DNA of 64,000 nucleotides, from NCBI RefSeq assembly GCF_947623445.1, contig NC_135247.1:15998501-16062500 (forward strand), in the 5' to 3' direction. The position numbers were made by a program, and so were the translations under genes. The DNA comes from Clavelina lepadiformis. Its lineage: Eukaryota; Chordata; Ascidiacea; Aplousobranchia; Clavelinidae. Each line of letters opens with the position of its first letter. Within the stretch, counting starts at the first letter, position 1. The notes under the pieces were generated by a model. The model saw only the letters and a program-made list of their open reading frames with translations, had not been told where the DNA came from and did no database searches. Of the stretch, positions 1 through 9,639 are shown piece after piece.

Positions 1-160
1 AAGTCGGTACTTAGAATTGGAGTAAGGTGCACACTGCGTTTTGAACACGGTGCTGCATTTGCAAGATTGATTGATTTTTTACTTTCCGATAATCCGGATA
101 CCCCGCTAAACCGACATTTTTTGACGAAACGAAGTGGTCCGGATTAACGAGGTCTCACTG
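1..160. mobile_element. Right end of a TA-flanked pogo/Tigger-like MITE
   Basis: This is the right-hand 160 bp of the 912-bp element seen complete at 2224-3135. It ends in tccggattaacgaggtctca ctg, followed by the TA target at 161-162. The window start cuts off the rest. Confidence 0.75.
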
Positions 161-637
161 TACTCAGTTTTCTATAACAATTGCCTAAACTTTACAACAA
201 GTTTTTAGCTTAACACTTTATGACAAATACTCCAAAAAAACAAAAATTCAAACCCACACAAAATTTACAACTTAGCCTAGACCTGGAACCAGCTGTCGTC
301 AAAGCAACGACGAACTACTCCACATCGACGTCACATGCGCATTGGACCGGAAAATTTTTACTTTTTTTTAATATGACGAATTGAGTGCGACACGGTCACA
401 ATCACTGTGTTGCCCGGCACAAAATTGTCGTTTTATTGGGAAGTGACCCCTTAAACGTGAAGAAATTCATAAATTTTAGTTTTACTTATGACTATATCTA
501 TATATAGATATCTATATATATTATATAAGGTAAGTGATTAGGATTAGGATTAGGTGATTAGTAGGGCAAGTTTTTGCAACTTTTGCAACTTTATTTACAG
601 CTTCCGACAGCTTCCTAAATACTCAGGATTTACGTGA

Positions 638-941
638 CCTAGACGTGAGTCTAGCCAGCTGGTGGCCTAGACGTGAGTCTAGCCAGCTGGTGGCCTAGAG
701 TCTAGAGTCTAGAGTCTGGTGGCCTAGAGTCTAGAGGCTAGAGTCTAGAGTCTGGTGGCCTAGAGTCTAGAGTCTGGTGGCCAGCTGGTGGCCTAGACGT
801 GAGTCTAGCCAGCTGGTGGCCTAAACGTGAGTCTAGCCAGCTGGTGGCCTAGACGTGAGTCTAGCCAGCTGGTGGCCTAGACGTGAGTCTAGCCAGCTGG
901 TGGCCTAGACGTGAGTCTAGCCAGCTGGTGGCCTAGCCAGC
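638..941. repeat. 28-bp-period minisatellite, copy 1
   Basis: Repeats of about 28 bp are built from cctagacgtgagtctagc followed by cagctggtgg. They are interrupted by a compressed block of agagtctag motifs. The repeat is rich in CTAG and contains the palindrome CAGCTG. Two fewer full repeats are present here than in array copies 2 and 3. Confidence 0.9.
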
Positions 942-1143
942 AATGGTCATCAAACGGTTGTTGGCTCGTCGCTCTGCGGCTCGCTGGTTTGAACCTGCAG
1001 CTTGTCTGTCGACGTTCTCCGGTTTTTCCACTGTGCTATGAGTTCCACCCGGCGGCCCTATGCTTTCTGTGCTTAATGTTCAATGCAAATAGATAAAATC
1101 GCACTTTTCGCAAATCACTTATGGAAGCGTGATTCCAATTCCG

Positions 1144-1225
1144 CGTTGGCGGCAGGATTCGAACCCAAGCGGGCAGAGCCCAGCAGATTTCTGGTCTGTC
1201 GCCTTAACCACTCGGCCACGACAAC
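1144..1225 (-). tRNA. tRNA-Ser (AGA), somewhat degenerate
   Basis: This 82-nt serine-type tRNA has a long variable arm (stem GGGC/GCCC), A-box and B-box promoter sequences, discriminator G, and anticodon AGA in the loop CCAGAAA. Three stem mismatches stand out: position 5 of the acceptor stem (U against C), the first anticodon-stem pair (A against C) and the outer T-stem pair. Its three neighbours do not share these. It may be a pseudogene or a poorly processed gene. Confidence 0.7.
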
Positions 1226-1302
1226 TGTGCTTAATGCATAGATGAAATAGTTAAAATACCACATTTCCGAATATCCATATGAAATTGCAAAAGTAATATC
1301 GG

Positions 1303-1384
1303 CGTTGTCGGCAGGATTCGAACCTACGCGGGCTGGGCCCAACAGATTTCGAGTCTGTCGCCTTAACCACTCGGCCACGACAAC
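1303..1384 (-). tRNA. tRNA-Ser (CGA)
   Basis: This 82-nt tRNA has a perfect 7-bp acceptor stem (GTTGTCG with CGACAAC), D stem GCC/GGC, anticodon stem ACAGA/TCTGT, loop CTCGAAA (anticodon CGA, codon UCG), a long serine-type variable arm with GGGC/GCCC stem, T arm with GTTCGAATCC B box and discriminator G. A run of four T on the transcribed strand follows within about 15 nt and can serve as the RNA polymerase III terminator. Confidence 0.93.
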
Positions 1385-1461
1385 TGTGATTAATGCATAG
1401 ATGAAATAGTTAAAATGGCACATTTCCGAATATCCATATGAAATTGCAAAAGTAATATCTG

Positions 1462-1543
1462 CATTGTCGGCAGGATTCGAACCTACGCGGGCAGGGCCCA
1501 ACAGATTTAGAGTCTGTCGCCTTAACCACTCGGCCACGACAAC
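1462..1543 (-). tRNA. tRNA with CTA anticodon on a tRNA-Ser body (amber suppressor type)
   Basis: This 82-nt tRNA differs from its tRNA-Ser(CGA) neighbour at the anticodon (loop CTCTAAA, anticodon CTA, pairing with UAG), at one variable-loop base and at the last acceptor base, where pair 1-72 becomes G-U. All stems, the long serine arm, the A and B boxes and discriminator G are kept, and a TTTT terminator follows. Seryl-tRNA synthetases recognise the long arm and discriminator and not the anticodon, so charging with serine is expected. Whether it is expressed and suppresses UAG is unknown. It could instead be a dead tRNA copy. Confidence 0.85.
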
Positions 1544-1620
1544 TGTGCTTAATGCATAGATGAAATAGATAAAATCGCACTTTTCCGAATATCCATATGA
1601 AATTGCAAAAGTAATATCGG

Positions 1621-1702
1621 CGTTGTCGGCAAGATTCGAACCTACGCGGGCATAGCCTAACAGATTTCAAATCTGTCGCCTTAACCACTCGGCCACGACA
1701 AC
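1621..1702 (-). tRNA. tRNA-Ser (TGA)
   Basis: This 82-nt tRNA has a perfect acceptor stem, anticodon stem ACAGA/TCTGT and loop TTTGAAA (anticodon TGA, codon UCA). Its long arm has one weakened pair (AGGC/GCCC) and its T stem one G-U pair. The A and B boxes are intact and TTTT follows the gene. It appears usable. Confidence 0.88.
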
Positions 1703-1813
1703 TGTGCTTAATTTGAAATGCAAATAGATAAAATGGCACTTTTCTCGAATCACTAGATAGATTCCACCATGTCGGTGTTTCCGGAATCTTCTCCTGACTT
1801 TCAAATCTGACAA

Positions 1814-1960
1814 GATGAAAATGTAGCTAGCGTAGTCTAGATGAAAATCAAGCTAGCGTAGTCTAGATGAAAATCAAGCTAGCGTAGTCTAGATGAAAAT
1901 CAAGCAAGCGTAGTCTAAATGAAAATCAAGCTAGCGTAGTCTAAATGAAAATCAAGCTGA
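1814..1960. repeat. 26-bp-period minisatellite, copy 1
   Basis: About five and a half repeats with a 26-bp period, built from gatgaaaatcaagctagcg followed by tagtcta, lie just upstream (in transcription direction) of the four tRNA genes. Repeats differ by single bases. No function is evident. Confidence 0.9.
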
Positions 1961-2223
1961 TTTCGAGACCTAGCTACGCCTACGTCTCTGTAGTGTATTA
2001 ACTATAAGCTAGTTTCAACTAAATTTTAAGTACAAAAGTAAACTTCTGTTATTTGCTTAAGGGGTCATGTTCCAATTCAAAGAGATAGGCTTTTCAATGC
2101 AAAGTACATTAAATCAAGAAGCTACCAACGCAAAACTACATCATAAACCTACCCTGAATTTTGGCTTGCAACAAGACCTAGGTTATGTCTGTCTACAGTC
2201 TTAATTTGGACAAAATCCATGTA

Positions 2224-3135
2224 CAGTGGGACCTCGTTAATCCGGACCCCGAACAACCGGAATCCCCGCTATCCGACACAAAACTGCCGGGAACGGATTT
2301 CTTCCTATGCATTTTACCCCTTTAATCCGGAAACCCCGCTGTCCGACTCCGACACAAAAGTTTTGGAACAAATGTGCTAAATCAATAGCAATAAAATCCG
2401 ATAAACCGGATTATTAACAGTTAAGCGAAAATGATTCACGATTGTCCTAATACACTATGTACACTGGGTAGTTAGTTGACGAAACAATAGCCGATCATCT
2501 ACGCATAATAACGTTGCGGTCTTTATTGATTCAAAAGTACAGTATTGCGCTTTGTAAAAAATTTTAGCCGCACAGCTTTTTAGTCATACAGTACTATGAA
2601 ATACTGTACAGTATTTTAGAAACGAAAAAATAAATTGTTCATCAACAGTAACAAACAACACTTCCGCGGTCGCAAAAAAATACGTACAGTACATCGGTTG
2701 AGTGCGGCAATCTATTGAAGACATACTGCTGCAACTCAATCGTGCTATCAGCTTAATATATCGCATTGCGCAAAGATTGGAAACAGGTCAAAGAAAGTTC
2801 AAGACTGCTGGTCCCGCCGGAATGCTTCGCCATGCAAGAGCGGTTGTCAAACCGATTTGCGGCCGAATGTTCGTCACTTGGAGAGCATTCGTCTTTAATA
2901 CAGTGGTTCTGGGGTTCGACACTGGGTCGGATCATACAAAAAATATAATTTTATTTTAGTTGCTGTCCAGCCAGAAAGTCGGTACTTAGAATTGGAGTAA
3001 GGTGCACACTGCGTTTTGAACACGGTGCTGCATTTGCAAGATTGATTGATTTTTTACTTTCCGATAATCCGGATACCCCGCTAAACCGACATTTTTTGAC
3101 GAAACGAAGTGGTCCGGATTAACGAGGTCTCACTG
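2224..3135. mobile_element. 912-bp non-autonomous pogo/Tigger-like transposon
   Basis: The element is flanked by TA on both sides (2222-2223 and 3136-3137). It begins cagtgggacctcgttaatcc and ends in the near-perfect inverse, so it has terminal inverted repeats of about 23 bp, with further related inverted sequence inside them. CAG ends and a TA target are typical of the pogo/Tigger branch of Tc1/mariner; assignment to that branch is by resemblance only. No transposase is visible, so it is non-autonomous. An 85-codon frame inside shows no recognisable domain. The empty site at 8284-8285 confirms both ends. A related 630-bp copy lies in an intron at 58013-58642. Confidence 0.85.
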
Positions 3136-3612
3136 TACTCAGTTTTCTATAACAATTGCCTAAACTTTACAACAAGTTTTTAGCTTAACACTTTATGACA
3201 AATACTCCAAAAAAACAAAAATTCAAACCCACACAAAATTTACAACTTAGCCTAGACCTGGAACCAGCTGTCGTCAAAGCAACGACGAACTACTCCACAT
3301 CGACGTCACATGCGCATTGGACCGGAAAATTTTTACTTTTTTTTAATATGACGAATTGAGTGCGACACGGTCACAATCACTGTGTTGCCCGGCACAAAAT
3401 TGTCGTTTTATTGGGAAGTGACCCCTTAAACGTGAAGAAATTCATAAATTTTAGTTTTACTTATGACTATATCTATATATAGATATCTATATATATTATA
3501 TAAGGTAAGTGATTAGGATTAGGATTAGGTGATTAGTAGGGCAAGTTTTTGCAACTTTTGCAACTTTATTTACAGCTTCCGACAGCTTCCTAAATACTCA
3601 GGATTTACGTGA

Positions 3613-3972
3613 CCTAGACGTGAGTCTAGCCAGCTGGTGGCCTAGACGTGAGTCTAGCCAGCTGGTGGCCTAGAGTCTAGAGTCTAGAGTCTGGTGGCCT
3701 AGAGTCTAGAGGCTAGAGTCTAGAGTCTGGTGGCCTAGAGTCTAGAGTCTGGTGGCCAGCTGGTGGCCTAGACGTGAGTCTAGCCAGCTGGTGGCCTAAA
3801 CGTGAGTCTAGCCAGCTGGTGGCCTAGACGTGAGTCTAGCCAGCTGGTGGCCTAGACGTGAGTCTAGCCAGCTGGTGGCCTAGACGTGAGTCTAGCCAGC
3901 TGGTGGCCTAGACGTGAGTCTAGCCAGCTGGTGGCCTAGACGTGAGTCTAGCCAGCTGGTGGCCTAGCCAGC
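3613..3972. repeat. 28-bp-period minisatellite, copy 2
   Basis: This is the same minisatellite as at 638-941, with two extra 28-bp repeats. It accounts for the whole 56-bp length difference between array copies 1 and 2. Confidence 0.9.
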
Positions 3973-4174
3973 AATGGTCATCAAACGGTTGTTGGCTCGT
4001 CGCTCTGCGGCTCGCTGGTTTGAACCTGCAGCTTGTCTGTCGACGTTCTCCGGTTTTTCCACTGTGCTATGAGTTCCACCCGGCGGCCCTATGCTTTCTG
4101 TGCTTAATGTTCAATGCAAATAGATAAAATCGCACTTTTCGCAAATCACTTATGGAAGCGTGATTCCAATTCCG

Positions 4175-4256
4175 CGTTGGCGGCAGGATTCGAACCCAAG
4201 CGGGCAGAGCCCAGCAGATTTCTGGTCTGTCGCCTTAACCACTCGGCCACGACAAC
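4175..4256 (-). tRNA. tRNA-Ser (AGA), array copy 2
   Basis: This is the repeat of the gene at 1144-1225, with the same stem mismatches. Confidence 0.7.
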
Positions 4257-4333
4257 TGTGCTTAATGCATAGATGAAATAGTTAAAATACCACATTTCCG
4301 AATATCCATATGAAATTGCAAAAGTAATATCGG

Positions 4334-4415
4334 CGTTGTCGGCAGGATTCGAACCTACGCGGGCTGGGCCCAACAGATTTCGAGTCTGTCGCCTTAACCA
4401 CTCGGCCACGACAAC
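4334..4415 (-). tRNA. tRNA-Ser (CGA), array copy 2
   Basis: This is the repeat of the gene at 1303-1384, with all stems intact. Confidence 0.93.
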
Positions 4416-4492
4416 TGTGATTAATGCATAGATGAAATAGTTAAAATGGCACATTTCCGAATATCCATATGAAATTGCAAAAGTAATATCTG

Positions 4493-4574
4493 CATTGTCG
4501 GCAGGATTCGAACCTACGCGGGCAGGGCCCAACAGATTTAGAGTCTGTCGCCTTAACCACTCGGCCACGACAAC
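4493..4574 (-). tRNA. tRNA with CTA anticodon on a tRNA-Ser body, array copy 2
   Basis: This is the repeat of the gene at 1462-1543, with anticodon CTA kept. Confidence 0.85.
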
Positions 4575-4651
4575 TGTGCTTAATGCATAGATGAAATAGA
4601 TAAAATCGCACTTTTCCGAATATCCATATGAAATTGCAAAAGTAATATCGG

Positions 4652-4733
4652 CGTTGTCGGCAAGATTCGAACCTACGCGGGCATAGCCTAACAGATTTCA
4701 AATCTGTCGCCTTAACCACTCGGCCACGACAAC
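4652..4733 (-). tRNA. tRNA-Ser (TGA), array copy 2
   Basis: This is the repeat of the gene at 1621-1702. Confidence 0.88.
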
Positions 4734-4844
4734 TGTGCTTAATTTGAAATGCAAATAGATAAAATGGCACTTTTCTCGAATCACTAGATAGATTCCACCA
4801 TGTCGGTGTTTCCGGAATCTTCTCCTGACTTTCAAATCTGACAA

Positions 4845-4991
4845 GATGAAAATGTAGCTAGCGTAGTCTAGATGAAAATCAAGCTAGCGTAGTCTAGATG
4901 AAAATCAAGCTAGCGTAGTCTAGATGAAAATCAAGCAAGCGTAGTCTAAATGAAAATCAAGCTAGCGTAGTCTAAATGAAAATCAAGCTGA
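4845..4991. repeat. 26-bp-period minisatellite, copy 2
   Basis: This matches 1814-1960, offset by 3031 bp. Confidence 0.9.
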
Positions 4992-5254
4992 TTTCGAGAC
5001 CTAGCTACGCCTACGTCTCTGTAGTGTATTAACTATAAGCTAGTTTCAACTAAATTTTAAGTACAAAAGTAAACTTCTGTTATTTGCTTAAGGGGTCATG
5101 TTCCAATTCAAAGAGATAGGCTTTTCAATGCAAAGTACATTAAATCAAGAAGCTACCAACGCAAAACTACATCATAAACCTACCCTGAATTTTGGCTTGC
5201 AACAAGACCTAGGTTATGTCTGTCTACAGTCTTAATTTGGACAAAATCCATGTA

Positions 5255-6166
5255 CAGTGGGACCTCGTTAATCCGGACCCCGAACAACCGGAATCCCCGC
5301 TATCCGACACAAAACTGCCGGGAACGGATTTCTTCCTATGCATTTTACCCCTTTAATCCGGAAACCCCGCTGTCCGACTCCGACACAAAAGTTTTGGAAC
5401 AAATGTGCTAAATCAATAGCAATAAAATCCGATAAACCGGATTATTAACAGTTAAGCGAAAATGATTCACGATTGTCCTAATACACTATGTACACTGGGT
5501 AGTTAGTTGACGAAACAATAGCCGATCATCTACGCATAATAACGTTGCGGTCTTTATTGATTCAAAAGTACAGTATTGCGCTTTGTAAAAAATTTTAGCC
5601 GCACAGCTTTTTAGTCATACAGTACTATGAAATACTGTACAGTATTTTAGAAACGAAAAAATAAATTGTTCATCAACAGTAACAAACAACACTTCCGCGG
5701 TCGCAAAAAAATACGTACAGTACATCGGTTGAGTGCGGCAATCTATTGAAGACATACTGCTGCAACTCAATCGTGCTATCAGCTTAATATATCGCATTGC
5801 GCAAAGATTGGAAACAGGTCAAAGAAAGTTCAAGACTGCTGGTCCCGCCGGAATGCTTCGCCATGCAAGAGCGGTTGTCAAACCGATTTGCGGCCGAATG
5901 TTCGTCACTTGGAGAGCATTCGTCTTTAATACAGTGGTTCTGGGGTTCGACACTGGGTCGGATCATACAAAAAATATAATTTTATTTTAGTTGCTGTCCA
6001 GCCAGAAAGTCGGTACTTAGAATTGGAGTAAGGTGCACACTGCGTTTTGAACACGGTGCTGCATTTGCAAGATTGATTGATTTTTTACTTTCCGATAATC
6101 CGGATACCCCGCTAAACCGACATTTTTTGACGAAACGAAGTGGTCCGGATTAACGAGGTCTCACTG
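5255..6166. mobile_element. 912-bp non-autonomous pogo/Tigger-like transposon, second copy
   Basis: This copy is identical in form to the element at 2224-3135 and lies 3031 bp further on, again between TA dinucleotides at a unit junction. Its presence at the same spot in both junctions shows that it was amplified with the array unit rather than inserted twice. Confidence 0.85.
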
Positions 6167-6643
6167 TACTCAGTTTTCTATAACAATTGCCTAAACTTTA
6201 CAACAAGTTTTTAGCTTAACACTTTATGACAAATACTCCAAAAAAACAAAAATTCAAACCCACACAAAATTTACAACTTAGCCTAGACCTGGAACCAGCT
6301 GTCGTCAAAGCAACGACGAACTACTCCACATCGACGTCACATGCGCATTGGACCGGAAAATTTTTACTTTTTTTTAATATGACGAATTGAGTGCGACACG
6401 GTCACAATCACTGTGTTGCCCGGCACAAAATTGTCGTTTTATTGGGAAGTGACCCCTTAAACGTGAAGAAATTCATAAATTTTAGTTTTACTTATGACTA
6501 TATCTATATATAGATATCTATATATATTATATAAGGTAAGTGATTAGGATTAGGATTAGGTGATTAGTAGGGCAAGTTTTTGCAACTTTTGCAACTTTAT
6601 TTACAGCTTCCGACAGCTTCCTAAATACTCAGGATTTACGTGA

Positions 6644-7003
6644 CCTAGACGTGAGTCTAGCCAGCTGGTGGCCTAGACGTGAGTCTAGCCAGCTGGTGGC
6701 CTAGAGTCTAGAGTCTAGAGTCTGGTGGCCTAGAGTCTAGAGGCTAGAGTCTAGAGTCTGGTGGCCTAGAGTCTAGAGTCTGGTGGCCAGCTGGTGGCCT
6801 AGACGTGAGTCTAGCCAGCTGGTGGCCTAAACGTGAGTCTAGCCAGCTGGTGGCCTAGACGTGAGTCTAGCCAGCTGGTGGCCTAGACGTGAGTCTAGCC
6901 AGCTGGTGGCCTAGACGTGAGTCTAGCCAGCTGGTGGCCTAGACGTGAGTCTAGCCAGCTGGTGGCCTAGACGTGAGTCTAGCCAGCTGGTGGCCTAGCC
7001 AGC
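6644..7003. repeat. 28-bp-period minisatellite, copy 3
   Basis: This has the same structure and length as the minisatellite at 3613-3972. Confidence 0.9.
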
Positions 7004-7205
7004 AATGGTCATCAAACGGTTGTTGGCTCGTCGCTCTGCGGCTCGCTGGTTTGAACCTGCAGCTTGTCTGTCGACGTTCTCCGGTTTTTCCACTGTGCTA
7101 TGAGTTCCACCCGGCGGCCCTATGCTTTCTGTGCTTAATGTTCAATGCAAATAGATAAAATCGCACTTTTCGCAAATCACTTATGGAAGCGTGATTCCAA
7201 TTCCG

Positions 7206-7287
7206 CGTTGGCGGCAGGATTCGAACCCAAGCGGGCAGAGCCCAGCAGATTTCTGGTCTGTCGCCTTAACCACTCGGCCACGACAAC
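7206..7287 (-). tRNA. tRNA-Ser (AGA), array copy 3
   Basis: This is the repeat of the gene at 1144-1225, with the same stem mismatches. Confidence 0.7.
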
Positions 7288-7364
7288 TGTGCTTAATGCA
7301 TAGATGAAATAGTTAAAATACCACATTTCCGAATATCCATATGAAATTGCAAAAGTAATATCGG

Positions 7365-7446
7365 CGTTGTCGGCAGGATTCGAACCTACGCGGGCTGGGC
7401 CCAACAGATTTCGAGTCTGTCGCCTTAACCACTCGGCCACGACAAC
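7365..7446 (-). tRNA. tRNA-Ser (CGA), array copy 3
   Basis: This is the repeat of the gene at 1303-1384, with all stems intact. Confidence 0.93.
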
Positions 7447-7523
7447 TGTGATTAATGCATAGATGAAATAGTTAAAATGGCACATTTCCGAATATCCATA
7501 TGAAATTGCAAAAGTAATATCTG

Positions 7524-7605
7524 CATTGTCGGCAGGATTCGAACCTACGCGGGCAGGGCCCAACAGATTTAGAGTCTGTCGCCTTAACCACTCGGCCACG
7601 ACAAC
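7524..7605 (-). tRNA. tRNA with CTA anticodon on a tRNA-Ser body, array copy 3
   Basis: This is the repeat of the gene at 1462-1543, with anticodon CTA kept. Confidence 0.85.
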
Positions 7606-7682
7606 TGTGCTTAATGCATAGATGAAATAGATAAAATCGCACTTTTCCGAATATCCATATGAAATTGCAAAAGTAATATCGG

Positions 7683-7764
7683 CGTTGTCGGCAAGATTCG
7701 AACCTACGCGGGCATAGCCTAACAGATTTCAAATCTGTCGCCTTAACCACTCGGCCACGACAAC
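7683..7764 (-). tRNA. tRNA-Ser (TGA), array copy 3
   Basis: This is the repeat of the gene at 1621-1702. Confidence 0.88.
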
Positions 7765-7875
7765 TGTGCTTAATTTGAAATGCAAATAGATAAAATGGCA
7801 CTTTTCTCGAATCACTAGATAGATTCCACCATGTCGGTGTTTCCGGAATCTTCTCCTGACTTTCAAATCTGACAA

Positions 7876-8022
7876 GATGAAAATGTAGCTAGCGTAGTCT
7901 AGATGAAAATCAAGCTAGCGTAGTCTAGATGAAAATCAAGCTAGCGTAGTCTAGATGAAAATCAAGCAAGCGTAGTCTAAATGAAAATCAAGCTAGCGTA
8001 GTCTAAATGAAAATCAAGCTGA
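7876..8022. repeat. 26-bp-period minisatellite, copy 3
   Basis: This matches 1814-1960, offset by 6062 bp. Confidence 0.9.
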
Positions 8023-8285
8023 TTTCGAGACCTAGCTACGCCTACGTCTCTGTAGTGTATTAACTATAAGCTAGTTTCAACTAAATTTTAAGTACAAAAG
8101 TAAACTTCTGTTATTTGCTTAAGGGGTCATGTTCCAATTCAAAGAGATAGGCTTTTCAATGCAAAGTACATTAAATCAAGAAGCTACCAACGCAAAACTA
8201 CATCATAAACCTACCCTGAATTTTGGCTTGCAACAAGACCTAGGTTATGTCTGTCTACAGTCTTAATTTGGACAAAATCCATGTA

Positions 8286-8576
8286 CTCAGTTTTCTATAA
8301 CAATTGCCTAAACTTTACAACAAGTTTTTAGCTTAACACTTTATGACAAATACTCCAAAAAAACAAAAATTCAAACCCACACAAAATTTACAACTTAGCC
8401 TAGACCTGGAACCAGCTGTCGTCAAAGCAACGACGAACTACTCCACATCGACGTCACATGCGCATTGGACCGGAAAATTTTTACTTTTTTTAATATGACG
8501 CATTGAGTGCGACACGGTCACAATCACTGTGTTGCCGGCACAAAATTGTCGTTTTATTGGGAAGTGACCCCTTAAA
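8286..8576. repeat. Truncated fourth unit of the array
   Basis: These 291 bp match 163-455 of copy 1 with about three small differences: one base substitution and two single-base length changes. The match stops just after the TTAA at 8572-8575, and unique sequence follows. This is the right-hand edge of the array. It is slightly diverged while the inner copies look identical, as expected if the edge copy escaped homogenisation. Confidence 0.9.
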
Positions 8577-9639
8577 ATAGCTTGAAACGCATTGATATTT
8601 GCAACAACATTAGAAATGCGACATATTTTTTATGTTTTGGGATGAAATTACAGTTATTAGTTCGGTTAAGGGAAGGATGTGATGTATGAGCCGGATTTTT
8701 TTTAAATGTCATAGTTATTTATTCCTAAGCTGAATTTAGAAATTTTTAATATGATTTGGAACGTTACCTGAAATACTGTCTATGACTCTTTGTGGAAGTT
8801 ATCGTAGGTTTCCATAAATTTTAAGTTGAAATATTTTACAATTTTTGATTAGGCCTATAACTTTTTTGGTTCATAGGTCCCACTTCTCCGGGACCAATGA
8901 GCCAGAAGTTTGAGACCTATGATCCATTTCATGTCTTAACTATAGTTAAACACTAACAACATTCGTCTCATGACAAAACAATAGGCTATTTATAAGCGGA
9001 AAAATATGGATATTGAAAAAGTTAGTTTTTGTACTATTTATAGGTTATTCTAAGCATAAAGCGTAAAGCGTAAAGCGTCCAAAGTAAAGCTTATGACTTA
9101 GGACAATTTTTGCGTGGCTGCAACAAAGATAGATATTCATAAAATCTAAAGGATTTCATGTTTTGCGACACTTACCGTATAATGTCTTCATTTATAGGAG
9201 ATATAAAGAGCACGATGTGTAAAAATGAATATTAAGTTTAAAGTAGGTTACATAATAAGCGACTCATGAACGATCATAGCTCAAAGGTTTCACTGGCTGC
9301 CATTTTTCGTCAAAGACTTTCGCTGCTGGTCATCTAACAAGGAGCTTTACATAACTCGTCCTATTCTATTCCTTAGTTGCTATGCTTATTTTCTGCAAAA
9401 TTCTATTACTTTAAAATTATCTTTATTGATCGAAATATAAATTTCTTGTGCTTCCTAAAAAAACTTACTTTTTGTAAGTTAAGTTTAATAATTATTAGGT
9501 TGTATAACTTATTTCTGCGTATCTTCTGAGTGTAATATTTTCTTCGCGAACTTGATTTCTTTCATAAAGCACTCAGTGTCAGTGATCTATACGAAATTTT
9601 GGTTATAAAATCTGCATTTTCAAGCATGATTTTAAAACT
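8577..9639. other. Intergenic, no gene recognised
   Basis: This is AT-rich sequence between the array edge and the 3' end of the first glycosyltransferase gene. A short run of gcgtaaa repeats lies near 9058-9080. I see no coding exon or RNA gene. Confidence 0.6.

Larger units (their letters stand above)
1..2975. repeat. Tandem tRNA-array unit, copy 1
   Basis: This is the first of three head-to-tail units. The window opening recurs at 2976 and again at 6007. Copy 1 is 56 bp shorter than copies 2 and 3 because its first minisatellite has two fewer 28-bp repeats; otherwise I saw no differences. In order the unit holds the right end of a DNA transposon, an AT-rich leader, a 28-bp-period minisatellite, four minus-strand serine-type tRNA genes, a 26-bp-period minisatellite and the left part of the next transposon copy. 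The unit start is arbitrary because the window cuts into the array. Confidence 0.95.
2976..6006. repeat. Tandem tRNA-array unit, copy 2
   Basis: This is the second full unit, 3031 bp long. Features downstream of the minisatellite sit exactly 3031 bp from those in copy 1, and the tRNA genes and minus-strand reading frames recur without change. Such identity means either very recent amplification or strong homogenisation. An assembly duplication cannot be excluded from the sequence alone. Confidence 0.95.
6007..8285. repeat. Tandem tRNA-array unit, copy 3, lacking the 3' transposon
   Basis: This third unit matches copy 2 until 8285. There copies 1 and 2 continue into a 912-bp transposon, but copy 3 passes directly into the leader of the next unit. 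The join at 8284-8285 is a single TA, which is the empty target site of the transposon. Confidence 0.93.

Noticed and set aside
538-560. Telomere-like ttaggattaggattagg run
   Set aside because: Only about three TTAGGA repeats are present; the deuterostome telomere repeat is TTAGGG, so this is a chance run.
638-941. CRISPR-like array
   Set aside because: The repeats are contiguous without unique spacers and the sequence is eukaryotic; it is a minisatellite.
911-1096. 61-codon plus-strand frame at the minisatellite edge
   Set aside because: It starts inside the minisatellite and has no domain; it recurs only because the unit recurs.
1115-1739. Minus-strand open frames of 140 and 109 codons, repeated in each array unit
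   Set aside because: They run through the four tRNA genes and translate tRNA sequence; the repeated peptide words are a by-product of similar tRNA bodies.
2584-2959. Overlapping frames of 60 to 85 codons inside the 912-bp element
   Set aside because: They overlap on both strands and show no recognisable transposase domain, so I did not call a gene.
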